Under the pieces are notes generated by a model. The model had not been told where the DNA came from and made no database searches. It was given only the letters and a program-made list of their open reading frames with translations. Of a stretch of 64,000 nucleotides of DNA, positions 60,830 to 64,000 are shown piece after piece; within the stretch, counting starts at the first letter, position 1; every line of letters starts with the position of its first letter. The translations under genes and the position numbers were made by a program. The DNA comes from Pseudonocardia autotrophica (lineage in GTDB: Bacteria > Actinomycetota > Actinomycetes > Mycobacteriales > Pseudonocardiaceae): NCBI RefSeq assembly GCF_000717175.1, contig NZ_JNYD01000038.1:5533-69532 (forward strand), in the 5' to 3' direction.

Positions 60830-62527
60830 CTAGTCGCCGGGGGTCGACACCGGGCGGGGCGCCTCGGCGGTCGTGGTCGAGCCGGTGGTGGGCACGGGCG
60901 GGGCGGGGGAAGAACCGCTGGGGACGGCGCGAGGGTCCCCGTCGACCGTCGAGGCGCCGGCCCGAACCGCCGCGGACCCACCCACCTCGGCGCTCGCCGC
61001 GTCCTGCGCCGCCGGATCCGGCGTCCCGACCGCACCCGCCGCACCTGGGCCGCCCGAGGCCCCGTCGCCCGCGCTCGCGGCGCCCGCGCCTGCATCGGCA
61101 GCGCCTGCTCCTGCGTCGGCGCCACCGGCGCCCGCACCGACGGCACCGGCACCTGCGTTCGCCGAACCGTCACCCGCGGACAGGGCACCCGCACCGGCAG
61201 CGCCGGCGGCCGGTGCCGAATCCCCGGCATCCGCCGTGTCCCCGGTGTCCCCGGGAACTGCGGCGTTCCCGGCGTCCTCGTCCTCGCACACCGGCACGTC
61301 CGTGACCCTCGGCAGCACGGAGGCGCTGAGGAACTGCCCGTCGCCGATCCGCAGCCAGGCGTCCGGCCCGGTGCCCGTGGCGCACTGCACCGGCACGTCG
61401 GCGGTGTCCGCGGCCACGCCGACCACCTCCGCGTCGTCCGACGGCGCGGACCGGACCTGCGCGGTGCCGTCCTCGGAGTCCGACTCGACCTTCGACAGCC
61501 GCACCGACCCCGTCCACAGGTAGTCGACCTGGACCTGCGAGTTGTCCTTGAGCCCGAGGGCGTCCCAGAACACCCCGTCGGCGAGGTCGATGCCGGCCGG
61601 GTTCACGAGCTTGCGGCCGAACTGGTCGTTGCCGCCGTTGTAGCCGTCGCGGAAGGCCGCCTGCGCCTGCGGCACGCCCCGGGGCAGGTCCTTCCACTCC
61701 TGGCGCTCGCCGGCGGGGTTCCAGTAGTCGTCCCGGGTGTTCCACGGCCCGACGTCCCACACCGGCGCGAACGCGCAGCGCCCGTTGGGGGCGCACACCC
61801 GCACCGAGTAGTCGCTGGTGTCCCGCGGCGAGAGGGCGCGGCGCGAGGGCAGCGCGACGAAGTGGTCCCGCTCGGTGATCACGTGCCCGTTCGAGGTCGT
61901 GCCGCCGACGAGCCCCTCACGGGTGGCGAAGACGTTGGCGCTGAACGGGGCGCCCTCCGTGAGGTCGATCCCGCCCTCGGTCGCCGGGGCGGGGGCCGCC
62001 GTGAGCGTCACCCCGCGCACGGTGGGCGCGGCGCCCTCCGCGGTGCCGGTGAGCACGAGCCGGCCCTGCACCTCGGAGGTCGAGCCCGGGAGCGTGACGC
62101 TCCCGGAGTCCGCGCCCGAGGCCGTCGCCGGGATCCACTCGGTCCAGCCGCCCGCCGGGGTGCGCCCGCGGACGTCGACCGACGCCGTCGTCCCGGGAGG
62201 CAGGTCGCCGTCGACGACCGAGTCGACCCGCGAGGTCGGCCGCTCGAGCTCCTGCGGATCGAGCGTGAGCAGCCCGGTCGGGACCGCCCCGGCCGGTGCG
62301 GCGTCCTCGGTCATCCCGCCCTGCTCGACCGGGGCGGAGAAGGCCGTCGCCGGGTCGAGCCGCACTCCGTCGCCGCCGTCAGTGACCCCCGCGGCCTCGC
62401 CGGACGCCAGGTCCGCAGACCACGTCGTGGACGAGCCGCCCCCGCTCGCGCCCGCCGGCGCGACCCCGCCGGCCGCGAGTGCCGTCGCCGCGGCCACCAC
62501 CAGGCCCGCGTGCCACCTCATCCGCAT
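60830..62527 (-). CDS. Secreted protein with Ala/Gly repeat tail
   Basis: 565 residues, secreted: signal peptide MRMRWHAGLVVAAATALAAG with cleavage near AGASG. Residues 40-195 look beta-rich. A Trp/Cys-rich central part (VRVCAPNGRCAFAPVWDVGP followed by WNTRDDYWNPAGERQEWKDL) is recognised in other actinobacterial secreted proteins of unknown function and recalls cell-wall or double-psi-barrel proteins. An SH3-like segment follows (VRSAPSDDAEVVGV). The last 150 residues are Ala/Gly/Asp repeats (AGAGAADAGAGAASAG), probably disordered. GGGGAG precedes ATG 62527; ATG 62521 is possible. It lies 10 bp upstream of menA. Confidence 0.75.
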   Translation of the reverse strand: MRMRWHAGLVVAAATALAAGGVAPAGASGGGSSTTWSADLASGEAAGVTDGGDGVRLDPATAFSAPVEQGGMTEDAAPAGAVPTGLLTLDPQELERPTSRVDSVVDGDLPPGTTASVDVRGRTPAGGWTEWIPATASGADSGSVTLPGSTSEVQGRLVLTGTAEGAAPTVRGVTLTAAPAPATEGGIDLTEGAPFSANVFATREGLVGGTTSNGHVITERDHFVALPSRRALSPRDTSDYSVRVCAPNGRCAFAPVWDVGPWNTRDDYWNPAGERQEWKDLPRGVPQAQAAFRDGYNGGNDQFGRKLVNPAGIDLADGVFWDALGLKDNSQVQVDYLWTGSVRLSKVESDSEDGTAQVRSAPSDDAEVVGVAADTADVPVQCATGTGPDAWLRIGDGQFLSASVLPRVTDVPVCEDEDAGNAAVPGDTGDTADAGDSAPAAGAAGAGALSAGDGSANAGAGAVGAGAGGADAGAGAADAGAGAASAGDGASGGPGAAGAVGTPDPAAQDAASAEVGGSAAVRAGASTVDGDPRAVPSGSSPAPPVPTTGSTTTAEAPRPVSTPGD

Positions 62528-62660
62528 CCGTGCTCCCCGTCCCCCGTGTGGTTCCTGTGACGGCAGGTGAAGATGTGCCGCATGGGAAGGCAGGCAATCG
62601 GATGAAGGCGTAACCGTCAATCAACGGAGAGTGAGCACCACCATGGGGTGTCACCAACCG

Positions 62661-63812
62661 TCACCGCTTCGGGCGGTCTCCCACCGGATCGGGTGTGGAG
62701 AGGAGGGCGACGAGCGCGGTGCGGTCGGGCTTGCCCACGCCCCGCAGCGGGAGCTCGGGCAGCAGCCGCACCCGTCGGGGGACGGCGGCGCGGCCCTCCG
62801 ACGCCCGGACGGCCGCGCGGAGCGCCTCGATGTCCGGTCCGGGCCCCGTCGGGACCACGGCGGCCACCACGGCCTGCCCCCATTCGGAGTCCGGCACGCC
62901 CACCACGCACACCGCGCCGACGCCGGGCTGGGCCGCGAGGACCCGCTCCACCGCAGCCGGCGCGATCTTCTCCCCGCCGGTCACGATCACGTCGTCCGCG
63001 CGGCCGAGGACGGTGAGCCGGTCGCCGACCCACTGGCCGAGGTCGCCGGTCACGAACATACCGTCGACGAAGGACGCCGCGGTGAGCTCCGGGTCGCCCA
63101 GGTAGCCCTCGGCGATCATCGGCCCCCCGAGCGAGAGCCGGCCGTCGTCGGCGAGCCCGACCCGCACGCCGTCGAGCGGCACGCCGTCGTAGACGCACCC
63201 GCCGCACATCTCGCTCATCCCGTACGTGGTGACGACGCGGATGCCGACCTCCTCGGCCCGCGCACGCAGGGCCGGGGCGAGCGCCGCCCCGCCGATCAGG
63301 ACGGCGTCGTAGCCCGCGAGGGCGTACATCCCGGCGCCGCCCTCGTCGAGGACCCGGCCGAGCTGGGTGGGCACGAGGCTGGTGTAGCGGCGGGTGCCGT
63401 GCGGCAGCCGGCCGGTGGCGCGGGCGAACCCGGCGGGCCGGAAGCCCTCCCGCAGGTCCTGGACCACGGGCGGGGCGCCGGCGAGCAGGGAGCGCAGCAC
63501 CACCTGCACCCCGGCAACGTGCTCGGCGGGCAGTGCCAGCACCCAGCGGGCGGGCCCGCCGAGCCGCGCCTCGGTGGCCCGGGCCGAGGCCGTCAGCGCC
63601 GCCGAGCTGAGCATCACGTGCTTGGGCGTGCCCGTGGACCCCGAGGTGGAGATGACGACCGCGACCTCCTCGGGCACCTCGGGCGCCGGCGCGGTCGCCG
63701 CGCCCGGCACCACGGCCGGGCCGGTGCCGTCGAGCGCGGCGTCGAGGGCGCGGACGAGGGCGTCGAGCGACTTCGGGGAGCCGTCGAGCGGGAGTGCGTG
63801 CAGGGGCCGCAT
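62661..63812 (-). CDS. menE: o-Succinylbenzoate-CoA ligase
   Basis: 383 residues, shorter than most ANL enzymes, as is normal for actinobacterial MenE. It makes o-succinylbenzoyl-CoA for menaquinone. Motifs are VISTSGSTGTPKHVMLSS (P-loop), LPAEHVAGVQVVLRSL, TYGMSEMCGGCVYDG, FVTGDLGQWV and the C-terminal catalytic Lys in LRGVGKPDRTAL. ATG 63812 (MRPLHALPL) is preferred; the ORF extends to 63875 through an intergenic hairpin. menB lies 87 bp upstream on the same strand. Confidence 0.92.
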   Translation of the reverse strand: MRPLHALPLDGSPKSLDALVRALDAALDGTGPAVVPGAATAPAPEVPEEVAVVISTSGSTGTPKHVMLSSAALTASARATEARLGGPARWVLALPAEHVAGVQVVLRSLLAGAPPVVQDLREGFRPAGFARATGRLPHGTRRYTSLVPTQLGRVLDEGGAGMYALAGYDAVLIGGAALAPALRARAEEVGIRVVTTYGMSEMCGGCVYDGVPLDGVRVGLADDGRLSLGGPMIAEGYLGDPELTAASFVDGMFVTGDLGQWVGDRLTVLGRADDVIVTGGEKIAPAAVERVLAAQPGVGAVCVVGVPDSEWGQAVVAAVVPTGPGPDIEALRAAVRASEGRAAVPRRVRLLPELPLRGVGKPDRTALVALLSTPDPVGDRPKR

Positions 63813-63846
63813 GATCCCTAGGATCCCACCCCGTGCCCTCCGGCCC

Positions 63847-63886
63847 GTGCGCGGTAAGTGGTGCCGGAGCACCACTTACCGCGCAC
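63847..63886 (-). terminator. Perfect 18-bp hairpin between menB and menE
   Basis: The stem (63847-63864 / 63869-63886) has no mismatch and a CGGA tetraloop. It lies 13 bp after the menB stop and could end menB transcription or be a mobile palindromic repeat. Confidence 0.7.
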
Positions 63887-63899
63887 AGGCGCGTCAGCG

Positions 63900-64000
63900 C
63901 TAGTAGTGCCAGGGGTAGGGCGACCAGTCGGGGTCGCGTTTCTGCAGGAAGGAGTCGCGGCCTTCGACGGCTTCGTCGGTCATGTAGGCCAGGCGGGTGG
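63900..64000 (-). CDS. menB: 1,4-dihydroxy-2-naphthoyl-CoA synthase, C-terminal end
   Basis: Only the last 33 codons are in the window. They read TRLAYMTDEAVEGRDSFLQK followed by RDPDWSPYPWHY and a TAG stop, the highly conserved MenB C-terminus of the crotonase superfamily. MenB closes the second ring of the naphthoquinone, using the MenE product. Confidence 0.93.
   Translation of the reverse strand, partial: TRLAYMTDEAVEGRDSFLQKRDPDWSPYPWHY

Noticed and set aside
62528..62660. Cyclic di-AMP riboswitch before the secreted-protein gene
   Set aside because: A secreted cell-wall-type protein made this worth a look, but the conserved riboswitch core could not be found in the leader.
1..64000. 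tRNA, rRNA, insertion sequence or prophage genes
   Set aside because: No cloverleaf-like sequence, transposase, integrase or phage structural gene was recognised; a tRNA search by program would be the decisive check.

Overview
The window is about 64 kb of very GC-rich DNA with tight gene packing, many ATGA/GTGA start-stop overlaps and frequent GTG starts. Mycothiol synthesis (mshA), SenX3-RegX3, BldN/RsbN, BldC and a 33-residue bS22-type ribosomal protein point to an actinobacterium. From memory, the backbone follows the Mycobacterium tuberculosis order Rv0486 (mshA) to Rv0548c (menB). The developmental regulators and the high GC suggest a filamentous Pseudonocardiaceae-like organism; the species is not identified. 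No rRNA, tRNA, insertion sequence, prophage or CRISPR array was seen.

Layout. 1-3534 (minus): a Pel-like exopolysaccharide operon (epimerase, PelA-like deacetylase, PelF-like glycosyltransferase) that runs off the left edge. 3768-11051: housekeeping-type genes (DUF2771 lipoprotein, MFS protein, glutamine cyclotransferase, DUF3027, a 968-residue sacsin-like ATPase). 11082-18722: mshA, ybjN, DUF4349, GntR, a VOC/MarR divergent pair, gpm1, senX3-regX3. 18778-24785: an accessory block with an orphan glutamate-synthase-like protein, a frameshifted DUF222-HNH gene behind a LexA box, and a minimal gas-vesicle-like module (GvpA/J, GvpO and a 559-residue acidic repeat protein). 24854-34178: ppx, membrane protein, sugar isomerase, thioesterase, proC, a small HTH protein, bS22, an atypical SDR, an acyltransferase and a HAD phosphatase. 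34300-36805: rsbN and bldN. 37166-41359: acyl-CoA synthetase, glutaredoxin, sulfite-oxidase-like protein, fasciclin lipoprotein. 41516-52912: tetrapyrrole genes (rex-hemA-hemC-hemD, hemB, hemL) with a VWA protein, small membrane proteins, a histidine phosphatase and a ResA-like thioredoxin. 53090-56587: cytochrome c maturation system II (ccdA, resB, ccsB). 56687-64000: a ParA-like ATPase, bldC, DUF4229, menA, a secreted protein, menE and the end of menB.

How the parts fit. Haem synthesis, cytochrome c assembly and menaquinone synthesis sit together, so this is a respiratory-chain neighbourhood. A Rex operator lies over the rex-hemACD promoter, which would tie haem synthesis to the NADH/NAD+ ratio. 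A PHO-box-like repeat precedes senX3, a BldN-type promoter precedes rsbN, and paired operators separate marR from its VOC target. Many genes have a TANNNT-like -10 ending 5-9 nt before the start codon, so leaderless transcription looks common. The strongest candidate for something undescribed is the gas-vesicle-like module of three acidic-tailed proteins, which lacks the usual assembly genes and is inserted in a conserved neighbourhood.
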